Shown here piece by piece: positions 1 to 7,072 of a stretch of 12,076 nucleotides of DNA (the stretch's first letter is position 1; each line of letters opens with the position of its first letter). The stretch is from positions 1 through 12,076 of the forward strand of contig WTJO01000108.1 in NCBI GenBank assembly GCA_011524805.1, given 5' to 3'. The notes below the pieces were generated by a model. It was not told where the DNA came from, made no database searches, and saw nothing but the letters and a program-made list of their open reading frames with translations. Both the position numbers and the translations under genes were made by a program. Source of the stretch: Alphaproteobacteria bacterium (GTDB lineage: Bacteria; Pseudomonadota; Alphaproteobacteria; Puniceispirillales; Puniceispirillaceae).

Positions 1-2
1 AA

Positions 3-452
3 ATTATGAACCATTTTGACAAAGCGGTTGTTGGCGGTGATAAATGGCTGATGCAGCTTGGTACCTTATCTGGCAATCCGGTGGCATCTGTTTCAGGTCT
101 GAAAACAATGGAGATTCTGCGCCGGCCAGGCCAATATGAAAAATTGCGCCAGACAGGAAAGCGCCTACAGCAAATGCAGTCTGACCGTTTGAATAAAGCA
201 GCTATTGCCCATCAGATCGTTGGGGACGAGACGTTGTTTGATGTGCTGTTCACAGAGAAGAGCTGCTCAGATTATCGAACGGCAAAACATAGCCAGCCTG
301 ATTTAGCCGCGTTATACAATAAAACGCTGCGCGAACAGGGTATTCTGAAATCACCGTCAAAGCTCTATCCGTCTCTGGCTATCAGTGAAGAGGACTTGCA
401 TCAGACAGAGGCCGCCGTGAATATGGCGGTTGATGCGGTATCACGTGGCTAG
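3..452 (+). CDS. Class III PLP-dependent aminotransferase, GSAM-like (3'-end fragment)
   Basis: This is the C-terminal ~150 residues of a fold-type I, class III aminotransferase, closest in look to glutamate-1-semialdehyde 2,1-aminomutases and related aspartate-aminotransferase-family enzymes. The reading frame is open to the left edge. The ATG at 6 lies inside the usual 'I-M-N-H-F-D' stretch that follows the PLP-lysine segment, so it is not the start. The segment GTLSGNPVAS is the family's conserved stretch that interacts with the cofactor of the partner subunit. It is followed by the small-domain pattern 'GL.TMEILRRPGQYEKLR' and a C-terminal 'YPSLAISEEDLHQTE' matching the family's 'hTeeDid.t' ending. 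The catalytic lysine lies upstream and cannot be checked. The gene ends in a terminator and converges with the Ldh2-family gene, so it is probably unrelated to the transporter locus. The family is clear, but the substrate (GSA, amino alcohol or amino acid) cannot be told from this part. Confidence 0.85.
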   Translation: MMNHFDKAVVGGDKWLMQLGTLSGNPVASVSGLKTMEILRRPGQYEKLRQTGKRLQQMQSDRLNKAAIAHQIVGDETLFDVLFTEKSCSDYRTAKHSQPDLAALYNKTLREQGILKSPSKLYPSLAISEEDLHQTEAAVNMAVDAVSRG

Positions 453-454
453 AG

Positions 455-480
455 CTTGTCCGTTTTCGGGCGGGTTTTTT
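455..480 (+). terminator. Rho-independent terminator of the aminotransferase gene
   Basis: The arm CTTGTCCG (455-462), loop TTTT (463-466) and arm CGGGCGGG (467-474) form an 8-bp stem with three G-U pairs. Six T follow at 475-480. The hairpin begins two bases after the TAG stop. On the opposite strand it is not followed by a T-run, so it serves the plus-strand gene. Confidence 0.8.
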
Positions 481-560
481 GTGTTCAGATAGGGCAAATT
501 GGTATATTTCAGCTAGTCTTTTTATGTTTTCTGCCGTGATGACGAGCCTGCCGAATATTG

Positions 561-1622
561 CTATCTTTTAAATAATAGCGCATCGGGACTGGCTTTAATG
601 CCATGCTGGCCAGCGAATGACAGCAACCTGTCCAGCGTATCCTCTGCCAGTTCTAACCCATGCGTAATCCCGCTGATATGGTGGCGTTCCTCTTTTTCTC
701 CGGGATAAAATATTTCAGATACACCGTCCGCCCTCTGGCTGTCTTTCCAGACCGAAATCATGGCGCCCATATCTGCTTTGAAGGCGTCAATATCGCGTAG
801 TTTGGCAATGTCAATCGCCAGTAAAAAGTGTCCTGCCCCGCTTGGCTGATCAGGCACATATGGCCCCTGAACCGACTGGCCGAATCCGCTGCCAGACAGC
901 ACGCCTGACAGCACATCCATCATCCCCGACAGAGCGAATCCTTTATGGCCTGCCATTGGTAACAGGGTGCCCAGAATCGCTTCTGCCGGATCTGTAGTTG
1001 GCTGGCCTTCGGGCGACAATGCCCAGTGACCCGGAATAGCTTCATGTTTTTCTTTGGCAAGATAGATTTTACCTCGCGCTACTGCGGTATGCGCAATATC
1101 TACAATAAAGGGTGCAGAAAATGGTGTCGGTGCTGCCCAGCTTTGCGGATTATTGCCAACCAGTTTTTCACGGCCTCCAAAAGCGGCCATAGACGGGCTG
1201 GCATTAGTGGCTAGAAACCCGATCATATTCTGTTCGGCAATCATTTTGGTGAAATACATGGCGGTACCAAAATGGCCAGATCGCCGGATGCTCACACAGG
1301 CGATACCATGTTGCCGCGCTCTGGCGATAGCCAGTTGAGCTGCCTCTCGGGTGATGAACTGGCCAATGCCGTTATGGCCGTCCATGGCCAGTAACGCGCC
1401 GGTATCCATAATGATTTCGGGGTCAGTATCAATCGTCATAACATGGTTCAGGATGCGTTCGGCATACCATGTGGTGCGTAATGTCCCATGTGACGCATGC
1501 CCCCACAAATCGGCCATCACCAGACTGTCGCTTAGCAAAGCAGCTTTATCTTCGCTGAGTCCAAGCGCGCCATAAATGCGGCTTACCAGTTGATGTAGTG
1601 CAAGATGATTGATACGCTTCAT
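561..1622 (-). CDS. Ldh2 (malate/L-lactate dehydrogenase) family NAD(P)-dependent oxidoreductase
   Basis: This 353-residue protein is full length for the Ldh_2/YiaK/ComC family, whose members reduce 2-oxoacids or oxidise 2-hydroxyacids with NAD(P)H in the cytoplasm. The family signature 'ADLWGHASHGTLR' is at residues 37-49, with the His of 'SHG' in the proposed catalytic position. Further family blocks are 'RRSGHFGTAMYF' (113-124), 'GNNPQSWAAPT' (156-166) and 'GHKGFALSGMMDVLSG' (225-240). Known activities include malate, sulfolactate, 2,3-diketogulonate, ureidoglycolate and piperideine-2-carboxylate dehydrogenases, and the sequence does not decide between them. A GGAG lies about 11 bases before the ATG. 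The gene follows the sensor-kinase gene on the same strand after 75 bp with no clear terminator between, so it may be read through from the tctDE promoter. It may then act on a hydroxyacid related to the transported compound (inference). Confidence 0.88.
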   Translation of the reverse strand: MKRINHLALHQLVSRIYGALGLSEDKAALLSDSLVMADLWGHASHGTLRTTWYAERILNHVMTIDTDPEIIMDTGALLAMDGHNGIGQFITREAAQLAIARARQHGIACVSIRRSGHFGTAMYFTKMIAEQNMIGFLATNASPSMAAFGGREKLVGNNPQSWAAPTPFSAPFIVDIAHTAVARGKIYLAKEKHEAIPGHWALSPEGQPTTDPAEAILGTLLPMAGHKGFALSGMMDVLSGVLSGSGFGQSVQGPYVPDQPSGAGHFLLAIDIAKLRDIDAFKADMGAMISVWKDSQRADGVSEIFYPGEKEERHHISGITHGLELAEDTLDRLLSFAGQHGIKASPDALLFKR

Positions 1623-1697
1623 GTTTTATTCTAGCTCCGGTTCATCCAATAAGACAGTAAATCACCCTCTAACACACACTCTGTCCCGCCAAAAAAT

Positions 1698-3068
1698 CTA
1701 TCTCATAAAGCGGATGTGAAAACAGGTCTTCGCCTTGCTAGAGGTCAGGGTGATGGTTGCATCATGCAAGCTACAGATTTCCTTTACAATCGCCAGCCCA
1801 AGGCCTGTGCCAGAGCGGTCTGTTCCCTGATGCATATGCCCCTGTTCAAACCGTTCAAACAGATGCTGACGAGATGAGGTCGGGATTGCCATACCGTCAT
1901 TACACACGGACACATAAAGAAATTTGGCATCTTTTCTGGTAGTGACGGTAATGGTGTTAAGCGTATCGCCGCCATGCGCCAGCGCATTATCAATAATATT
2001 CAGCAGAGCCTGCTCCATAAGCACAGGGTCAATATCAATCGATGTCTTGGCGCATCTGCCTGAAAAGGAAAGCTCAACGCCCGCCTCCATAACCTTGTCG
2101 GCAATGCCAGAAAGAATATTGGCCATAAATCTGTCAAAATGTTGCGTCTGTTTTTTCACCGGCCTGTCCCGCAACCGCTCATAGGATAAAAGCTGCTCTG
2201 TCAGTCTGGCGAGTGAGCGGCTGGCCGCAAGCAATTCGGCGTTTCGCCGCTTTGCCTCATCCAGATTTGGCGCATCTTGCGCAACTTCTGCAAGTGACTG
2301 AATGGCGGCAATCGGATTACGCAATTGATGGGCAGCGTTTGAGATAAATCTGTCACGTCCTGCCTGCTCTTCTGTCACCTCATTGAACAGATTATTCAGG
2401 CGCTGGACAATATGCTGTACCTCGACAGGCACGTTGCGTCTTATCGGGCGCAAATCCGTGCTTGAGCGGATGCTGATCGCCTGTTCAACCGAGGATAGGG
2501 GCTGTAATCCAGCTCTAATGCCGAAAAATACCACCAGAAATACGGTGCCAATCAGAAAAAGCGCTGTAAGCCCGCTCTGGATGGCAAGGTCAGTTGCCAG
2601 CGTTTTGCGCTGCTGCAAATCCTGCCAGACAGAGACAAGTACCAGCCCCTCCAGCCCGTCAATTTTGGCGCGTTCCATCAACTGTACCACCTGTACAGGC
2701 TGGCCACGATGCGAAGAGGTAAATAATGTCGGCGTATTAGGCGCAAGAGCGATATCAAGCGGGCGCAGGGGTGGCGGCGAATAGCCTGTCACAAAGCCGC
2801 CATCCGGCCCTCTGACATGATAGAAAAATTGTGAATCAGATGCTTCTTCAAATAATGCCTTGGTCGCAGGGGAAAGCTGCTCGCCATTGGTGACAAACAA
2901 ATCCCGATATATCGCCAGCGCCATGATTGACAGTTTCTGGTCAAATACATTTTCGGCCAGCTGGGCAGATTTCCGGTATTGCCATGCCTGACCTAGTGCG
3001 GCCGCAACCAGTAACGGCACAAGGATTAGAACCAGAAGACGCAGCCTTAGAGAAGTTTTCATCAGCAT
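1698..3068 (-). CDS. tctE: TctE-like sensor histidine kinase
   Basis: This is a 456-residue membrane sensor kinase of the type paired with tricarboxylate transporters. A first membrane segment lies at residues ~8-28, a periplasmic TctE_N-type sensor domain at ~30-160, and a second membrane segment at ~165-185. The dimerisation/phosphoacceptor helix is 'FISNAAHQLRNPIAAIQ' with His247. The ATPase domain has the N box 'NIIDNALAHGG' (357-367), a somewhat degenerate G1 'CNDGMAIP' (389-396) and G2 'SGTGLGLAIV' (419-428), so an active kinase is expected. The start ATG (3066-3068) shares one base with the TAA stop of the regulator gene (TAATG), a translational-coupling arrangement. A second in-frame ATG two codons later (3062) is equally usable. 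The tctE symbol rests on domain type and the adjacent TTT genes; the ligand is not known. Downstream is an Ldh2-family gene. Confidence 0.9.
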   Translation of the reverse strand: MLMKTSLRLRLLVLILVPLLVAAALGQAWQYRKSAQLAENVFDQKLSIMALAIYRDLFVTNGEQLSPATKALFEEASDSQFFYHVRGPDGGFVTGYSPPPLRPLDIALAPNTPTLFTSSHRGQPVQVVQLMERAKIDGLEGLVLVSVWQDLQQRKTLATDLAIQSGLTALFLIGTVFLVVFFGIRAGLQPLSSVEQAISIRSSTDLRPIRRNVPVEVQHIVQRLNNLFNEVTEEQAGRDRFISNAAHQLRNPIAAIQSLAEVAQDAPNLDEAKRRNAELLAASRSLARLTEQLLSYERLRDRPVKKQTQHFDRFMANILSGIADKVMEAGVELSFSGRCAKTSIDIDPVLMEQALLNIIDNALAHGGDTLNTITVTTRKDAKFLYVSVCNDGMAIPTSSRQHLFERFEQGHMHQGTDRSGTGLGLAIVKEICSLHDATITLTSSKAKTCFHIRFMR

Positions 3069-3736
3069 TATTTATCTGCCTTCAGATAATAGCCTAGACC
3101 GCGCACCATATTGATTTCTATCCCGTAAGAGATGATTTTCTTGCGCAGACGCGAAATCAGCACCTCAATAGTGGCCTCATTCACATCTTCACCCACCCCA
3201 TATACATAATTCATCAGGCTGGATTTAGATACCAGCCGCCCTTGCGAATCTGCCAGACATTCAAAGGCGGCAAATTCCTTTTTGGCCAGCCCGATATTTT
3301 TTGCCTGATAGCTTACCTGCCGATGTTTGTTATCCATCACCAGAGCGCCAATTTGCACCTGTTCTGGCTGATTGGTGGGGCGCCGTCGTAATACCGCCCT
3401 TACCCGCGCATCAAGCTCTGCCATTTCAAAGGGTTTGGCCAGATAATCATCAGCCCCTGCATCCAGCCCCTCAATGCGGTTATCTGTGCTGTCGCGTGCG
3501 GTAAGCACAATCACAGGCGTATCAATGCCGATAGTGCGGATAGATGACAACACCTCAAGTCCTGAAAGATAGGGCAGATTAATATCAAGAATGCACAGAT
3601 CGAACCCTTCTTGGGTCAAAAACTGATGGCCTGCCTCGCCATCATGAACAACTGTAACAGCATGACCCTGATCGCTGAAATGATGTTTCAGCGCCTGTGC
3701 CAGTGATAAATGATCTTCAATAATCAATATGCGCAT
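3068..3736 (-). CDS. tctD: TctD-like OmpR-family response regulator
   Basis: This 222-residue transcription regulator is full length for the OmpR/PhoB family. The receiver domain starts 'MRILIIEDH', giving acidic-pocket residues Glu7 and Asp8. The phosphoacceptor is Asp51 (in 'CILDINLP'), with the switch Thr79 and Lys101 ('LAKPF'). The winged-helix DNA-binding domain covers ~127-222, with 'ATIEVLISRLRKKI' as the recognition-helix region and 'VRGLGYYL' as the terminal hairpin. The frame stays open upstream to 3901, but that extension would run through the divergent promoter and over the tctC start. The family N-terminus fixes the start at the ATG 3736-3734. No good ribosome-binding site precedes it; a direct-repeat operator begins four bases upstream, suggesting a short leader and autoregulation. 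It is co-transcribed with the kinase gene and faces the transporter operon, its likely target. Confidence 0.92.
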   Translation of the reverse strand: MRILIIEDHLSLAQALKHHFSDQGHAVTVVHDGEAGHQFLTQEGFDLCILDINLPYLSGLEVLSSIRTIGIDTPVIVLTARDSTDNRIEGLDAGADDYLAKPFEMAELDARVRAVLRRRPTNQPEQVQIGALVMDNKHRQVSYQAKNIGLAKKEFAAFECLADSQGRLVSKSSLMNYVYGVGEDVNEATIEVLISRLRKKIISYGIEINMVRGLGYYLKADK

Positions 3737-3740
3737 GATG

Positions 3741-3758
3741 ATGTAAGTTTCATGTAAG
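3741..3758 (+). promoter_or_regulatory. Direct-repeat operator, likely binding site of the TctD-like regulator
   Basis: Two perfect heptamers ATGTAAG (3741-3747 and 3752-3758) are separated by TTTC, so they repeat with an 11-bp period on one face of the helix. Tandem direct repeats of this spacing are the usual target of OmpR/PhoB-family dimers. The site is in the only gap between the regulator gene and its presumed target tctC, and its left edge is four bases from the regulator start codon. Activation of tctC together with control of the regulator's own gene is therefore plausible. The assignment to this regulator is inference. Confidence 0.65.
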
Positions 3759-3761
3759 GTG

Positions 3762-3774
3762 TATAGTCTACAAC
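3762..3774 (+). promoter_or_regulatory. Candidate -10 region(s) of the tctC promoter
   Basis: TATAGT (3762-3767) matches the sigma-70 -10 consensus at 5 of 6 bases but starts only 3 bp after the second heptamer. TACAAC (3769-3774, 4 of 6) starts 10 bp after it, the distance usual for OmpR-family activators that overlap -35. No consensus -35 is visible for either, which fits an activator-dependent promoter. Which one is used cannot be decided by reading. Confidence 0.35.
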
Positions 3775-3776
3775 CT

Positions 3777-3801
3777 ATAGCCAATCGCTGAGATTGTCTA
3801 T
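3777..3801. repeat. Hyphenated palindrome in the tctD-tctC intergenic region
   Basis: ATAGCCAATC (3777-3786) and GATTGTCTAT (3792-3801) are inverted copies matching at 9 of 10 positions, with the 5-bp spacer GCTGA. The element lies downstream of the candidate -10 sites and 50 bp before the tctC start. It could be an operator for a second dimeric regulator or a hairpin in the tctC leader mRNA. No T-run follows that would make it a classic terminator. Confidence 0.6.
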
Positions 3802-3840
3802 TTTCGTGAGATCGGAGACGCTCAGCAAGACTTTGTTTGT

Positions 3841-3845
3841 GGAGG
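3841..3845 (+). promoter_or_regulatory. Strong Shine-Dalgarno site of tctC
   Basis: GGAGG lies six bases before the ATG at 3852. It decides this start over an in-frame TTG at 3837, which would place the ribosome-binding site inside the coding sequence and put five residues in front of the signal peptide. Confidence 0.85.
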
Positions 3846-3851
3846 AAAAAC

Positions 3852-4931
3852 ATGAAGACTTTAACTCGCCTTGTTGCAGGCACAGCGATTGCGCTGGGCA
3901 TGACTGCAACTGCTCACGCTGCTGTTGATTTCAGCGGCAAGACAATCGAATGGACAATTCCATTTTCAGAAACTGGTGGTTCAGCAAAATGGGCAAATTT
4001 CTTTGCTCCGCTTCTGTCTGAAAATCTGCCTGGCAACCCGACTGTTGTTGTGAAATTTATGCCTGGTGCAGGCTCAACCAAAGGTGCGAACTGGTTCCAG
4101 GAGCAAAAGCATACTGACGGTACAGTGATGTTTGGCTCATCTGGTTCAACACAGTTCCCCTATCTGCTAGGTGACCCGCGTGTGCGTTATGAATATGCAG
4201 ACTGGAATCCTGTAATGGCCTCAGGAACAGGTGGTGTTGCCTATCTGAACCCTGAAGCTGCTGAAAAATTTAATGGCACTGCAAATAACATGCAGGGCAT
4301 GACCTTTATCTATGGCAATCAGGGCGCAACACGTCTTGATCTGATCCCTGCGCTGGCATGGAAGATGCTGGGTCTGAATGTAGAACATGTAATGGGCATC
4401 AAAGGACGTGGTGATGGCCGTAAAATGTTTGAATCAGGTGAAGCAACAATTGACTATCAGACATCTTCTTCATATCTGAAAGGCGTTCAGCCTCTGGTTG
4501 ATGAAGGTAAGGCTGTACCTATGATGACATGGGGTGCGCTGAACGAAAATGGTCAGATCGTTCGCGATCCAACCTTCCCTGAGATACCAACGTTCAAAGA
4601 AGTATGTGAAGCTACATTCTCATGCTCAACATCAGGCGCAGAATTCAAAGCATGGAAAGCCTTCTTTATTGCCGGCTTCCCATCACAGAAAATTGCTTTC
4701 CTGCCAGCTGGTACACCTCAGGATGTGATCGATACATACACAGCTGCATTTGCCGCTATCAGAGCCCGCAGTGATTTCGCCGAAATCTCTGCCAAGCGTC
4801 TGGGTAAATATCCAATGTATGTTGGTGATGAAGCACAGTCAGCACTGAATGGTGCTATCACTGTTGATGCATCAGCAAAAAGCTTTGTGACAGGCTGGTT
4901 GCAGTCTGAATTTGGCGTTTCGCTGAAGTAG
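3852..4931 (+). CDS. tctC: TctC/Bug-family periplasmic tricarboxylate-binding protein of a TTT transporter
   Basis: This 359-residue binding protein captures an organic acid in the periplasm and delivers it to the TctA-TctB membrane partner. A typical signal peptide starts 'MKTLTRLVAG', continues with a short hydrophobic core, and has a likely cut after 'AHA' (residue 23). The mature protein has the Bug-type first strand and loop 'WTIPFSETGGSAKWANFFAP' (34-53), 'VVVKFMPGAGSTKGANWF' (65-82) and 'MFGSSGST' (93-100), which line the ligand pocket in this family. It is somewhat longer than the usual ~320 residues. Cys252 and Cys258 are its only two cysteines and may form a small disulfide loop. 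The usual Bug 'PFAAGG' loop is replaced by 'PFSETGG', so the ligand may differ from well-studied members. It has a strong ribosome-binding site, is first in the operon and is followed by a stem-loop, as expected for the most abundant component. Confidence 0.92.
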   Translation: MKTLTRLVAGTAIALGMTATAHAAVDFSGKTIEWTIPFSETGGSAKWANFFAPLLSENLPGNPTVVVKFMPGAGSTKGANWFQEQKHTDGTVMFGSSGSTQFPYLLGDPRVRYEYADWNPVMASGTGGVAYLNPEAAEKFNGTANNMQGMTFIYGNQGATRLDLIPALAWKMLGLNVEHVMGIKGRGDGRKMFESGEATIDYQTSSSYLKGVQPLVDEGKAVPMMTWGALNENGQIVRDPTFPEIPTFKEVCEATFSCSTSGAEFKAWKAFFIAGFPSQKIAFLPAGTPQDVIDTYTAAFAAIRARSDFAEISAKRLGKYPMYVGDEAQSALNGAITVDASAKSFVTGWLQSEFGVSLK

Positions 4932-4951
4932 TCACACATAACAAATGTTAT

Positions 4952-4993
4952 GGCTGTCCTGTCTTTACTGTTTAATCAGAAGGCGGGACAGCC
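4952..4993 (+). terminator. Stem-loop between tctC and tctAB (attenuator or mRNA stabiliser)
   Basis: GGCTGTCCTGTC (4952-4963) can pair with GGCGGGACAGCC (4982-4993) over 12 bp, including two G-U pairs, with an 18-base loop. Only the mixed tract TATTATTCGTTTAT follows, not a clean T-run. Partial termination or protection of the tctC mRNA 3' end is therefore more likely than full termination. This would keep the binding protein in excess over the membrane subunits, a common arrangement in binding-protein-dependent transporters. Confidence 0.65.
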
Positions 4994-5030
4994 TATTATT
5001 CGTTTATAGTTAATTTTGCAGTTCTGACAG

Positions 5031-7061
5031 ATGGATATTTTCAGCATCGCATTTCCGGCCTTCATTGAGGGCTGGCAGCTTATCATTCAGCCGGTTGTGC
5101 TGGGGTATCTGCTGCTTGGTGTTATGCTGGGGCTTGCAATCGGGGTGTTTCCGGGGCTGGGCGGCATTGCAGGTCTGTCACTGGTATTGCCGTTTATGTT
5201 CGGGCTAGACCCTGTTCTGGGGCTGGCATTGATGATAGGCATGGTGGCGGTTGTGCCTACTTCGGACACATTTGCCTCTGTTCTTATGGGTATTCCCGGC
5301 TCTTCAGCCTCGCAAGCCACGGTGCTTGACGGCTTTCCCATGGCCAAAAAGGGCATGGCGGCACGTGCATTATCTGCGGCTTTTGCCTCATCGTTATTTG
5401 GCGGCATTGTTGGTGCCAGCTTTCTGACTTTTTTCATTCTTATTGCGCGCCCGATTGTGCTGGAATTCAAATCGCCCGAATTGCTGATGGTATCAGCGTT
5501 CGGGTTATCGATGGTTGGTATTTTGGCAGGACGTGTTGCCCTGAAAGGTATTCTGGCCGCCGGTCTAGGTATGCTGGTTGCCTCAATTGGCGAGGGGCCA
5601 TTTAATGGCGAGCTTCGCATGTCCAGCTATGATGTCCCGTATTTTACGGACGGGCTGAAACTGGTGATTGTCGGGCTTGGCATTTTTGCTGTGCCCGAAA
5701 TTGTGGCCCTGCTGAGAAAAGACAAGGCAATAGCCGAAGAAGCCACCCTAGGGTCTGGCTGGCTGGACGGGGTAAAGGACTGGTGGCAGCATAAATGGCT
5801 GTCGATACGCTGTGCGCTTATCGGAGTTGTTGTCGGCGTTATCCCCGGGCTTGGCGGCTCGGTGGTAGACTGGATAGCCTATGGTCATACTGTACAGACA
5901 ACAAAGGATAAGGCTGGTTTTGGCAAAGGGGATGTAAGGGGTGTTATTGGCCCCGAAAGCTCAAATAACGCCAAAGAAGGCGGCGGGCTTGTGCCTACTT
6001 TGCTATTTGGCATTCCGGGTTCTGGCTCAATGGCGATATTTATCGGAGCACTTGCCCTGCTAGGCTCGGGTGAGCTGGAAGTTGGTCAGGTTATGCTGAA
6101 GGATAATCTGAATTACACATACGCTATTGTCTGGCTATTGGCGCTGGCGAATGTGTTTGGCACGATTTTATGTATTGCCCTGTCAGGCCAGATAGCCAAA
6201 TTGACCACAATCCGTTTTGCCCTCATCGCGCCGTTCATTTTTATGATTATCTCATTTGCCGCCTTCCAGTCCGGTCAGGATCTGATGGATCTGGCGGTGC
6301 TGTTCGGGATAGGGTTTCTGGGTATTTTGATGCGGCGCTTCGACTGGTCGCGCCCAGCTTTTCTCATTGGTTTTGTGCTGGCGAATCCGGTCGAAAACTA
6401 TGCAAATAATGCCAACCAGATTGCCGGCATACGCTTTCGTCAGGGTGCCGAGGCAGGTTTTGACTATATCGCCAGCCCGATTGTGCTTACACTGCTTGTA
6501 ATCACAGTTATATCTGTGATTATTGGGCTGAAACAGGCCAAAAGCATCCGGGCAGAAGGGGATGTCGAGTCAGGCTCAAAGCGATCTCCGCTCATTTTTC
6601 TGCTATTTGTGATAGGCTGTGTTGCTTACGCATTATATGATGCGGCATCAATACCATCCTATGCATTTGTAGATGCTATCTTCCCGCTTACGGTTGCGAT
6701 TATCTCGCTTATGTGCGGGCTTGTTCTGCTTGTCCAGATGCGCCTAAAGCCTGAGACAGACCCGCTATTTGCCGATCGTGAGATGCATGATCCCGAAGGC
6801 GAAAATAAATATGGGTTATGGCAGACATTAATCTGGTTTGCCGGATTGCTGGTGCTGACATCGCTTATCGGGTTCATTTTGGCGCTGGCTATCTTCCTGC
6901 TGTTATTTTTCTCGGTGCGGGCTGGCCAGTCCTGGCTCAGAACGCTGTTGCTCTCAGCTGTGGGGATTGGCTTTATGTGCTTTATGGCATGGCTGCTGAA
7001 CAGGGATTTCCCGCCCGGATTACTACAATCTGCCTACACTCTACCCTGGCCATTAACCTGA
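5031..7061 (+). CDS. tctA: Fused TctA-TctB membrane protein of a TTT transporter
   Basis: This 676-residue inner-membrane protein joins the large TctA permease and the small TctB subunit, usually two separate genes. TctA (~1-505) shows the internally duplicated family pattern: 'GVFPGLGG' (38-45) with 'GIPGSSASQ' (87-95), and 'GVIPGLGG' (269-276) with 'GPESSNNAKEGGGLVP' (307-322) and 'GIPGSGSM' (327-334). About twelve hydrophobic segments are visible. A charged linker (~501-518) is followed by a TctB-like part (~519-676) with about four hydrophobic segments near 519-536, 549-570, 597-627 and 636-655. The energy source in this family is an ion gradient, not ATP. Continuity is supported by one unbroken frame with no internal stop. 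The start ATG has only a weak ribosome-binding site. The gene ends 11 bp before the dehydrogenase gene. The substrate is a di- or tricarboxylate by family, not proven. Confidence 0.92.
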   Translation: MDIFSIAFPAFIEGWQLIIQPVVLGYLLLGVMLGLAIGVFPGLGGIAGLSLVLPFMFGLDPVLGLALMIGMVAVVPTSDTFASVLMGIPGSSASQATVLDGFPMAKKGMAARALSAAFASSLFGGIVGASFLTFFILIARPIVLEFKSPELLMVSAFGLSMVGILAGRVALKGILAAGLGMLVASIGEGPFNGELRMSSYDVPYFTDGLKLVIVGLGIFAVPEIVALLRKDKAIAEEATLGSGWLDGVKDWWQHKWLSIRCALIGVVVGVIPGLGGSVVDWIAYGHTVQTTKDKAGFGKGDVRGVIGPESSNNAKEGGGLVPTLLFGIPGSGSMAIFIGALALLGSGELEVGQVMLKDNLNYTYAIVWLLALANVFGTILCIALSGQIAKLTTIRFALIAPFIFMIISFAAFQSGQDLMDLAVLFGIGFLGILMRRFDWSRPAFLIGFVLANPVENYANNANQIAGIRFRQGAEAGFDYIASPIVLTLLVITVISVIIGLKQAKSIRAEGDVESGSKRSPLIFLLFVIGCVAYALYDAASIPSYAFVDAIFPLTVAIISLMCGLVLLVQMRLKPETDPLFADREMHDPEGENKYGLWQTLIWFAGLLVLTSLIGFILALAIFLLLFFSVRAGQSWLRTLLLSAVGIGFMCFMAWLLNRDFPPGLLQSAYTLPWPLT

Positions 7062-7072
7062 AGCAGGGTATC

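Noticed and set aside
2383..2784. 133-residue plus-strand frame inside the sensor-kinase gene
   Set aside because: It is antisense to the kinase linker and sensor region and has a shadow-like composition rich in Cys, Arg and Ser.
3737..3901. N-terminal extension of the response regulator up to 3901
   Set aside because: The extra 55 residues match nothing in the family, cover both intergenic elements and would overlap the tctC start. The family N-terminus 'MRILIIED' begins at 3736.
5087..5620. 177-residue open frame on the minus strand inside tctAB
   Set aside because: It is antisense to the conserved TctA core and rich in Pro, Ser and Ala as expected for a complement shadow. It has no recognisable motif or ribosome-binding site.
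6818..7072. Upstream extension of the IDH-like frame inside tctAB
   Set aside because: It is an open frame overlapping the end of tctAB. The extension has no family similarity, and the ATG at 7073 gives the normal family length.
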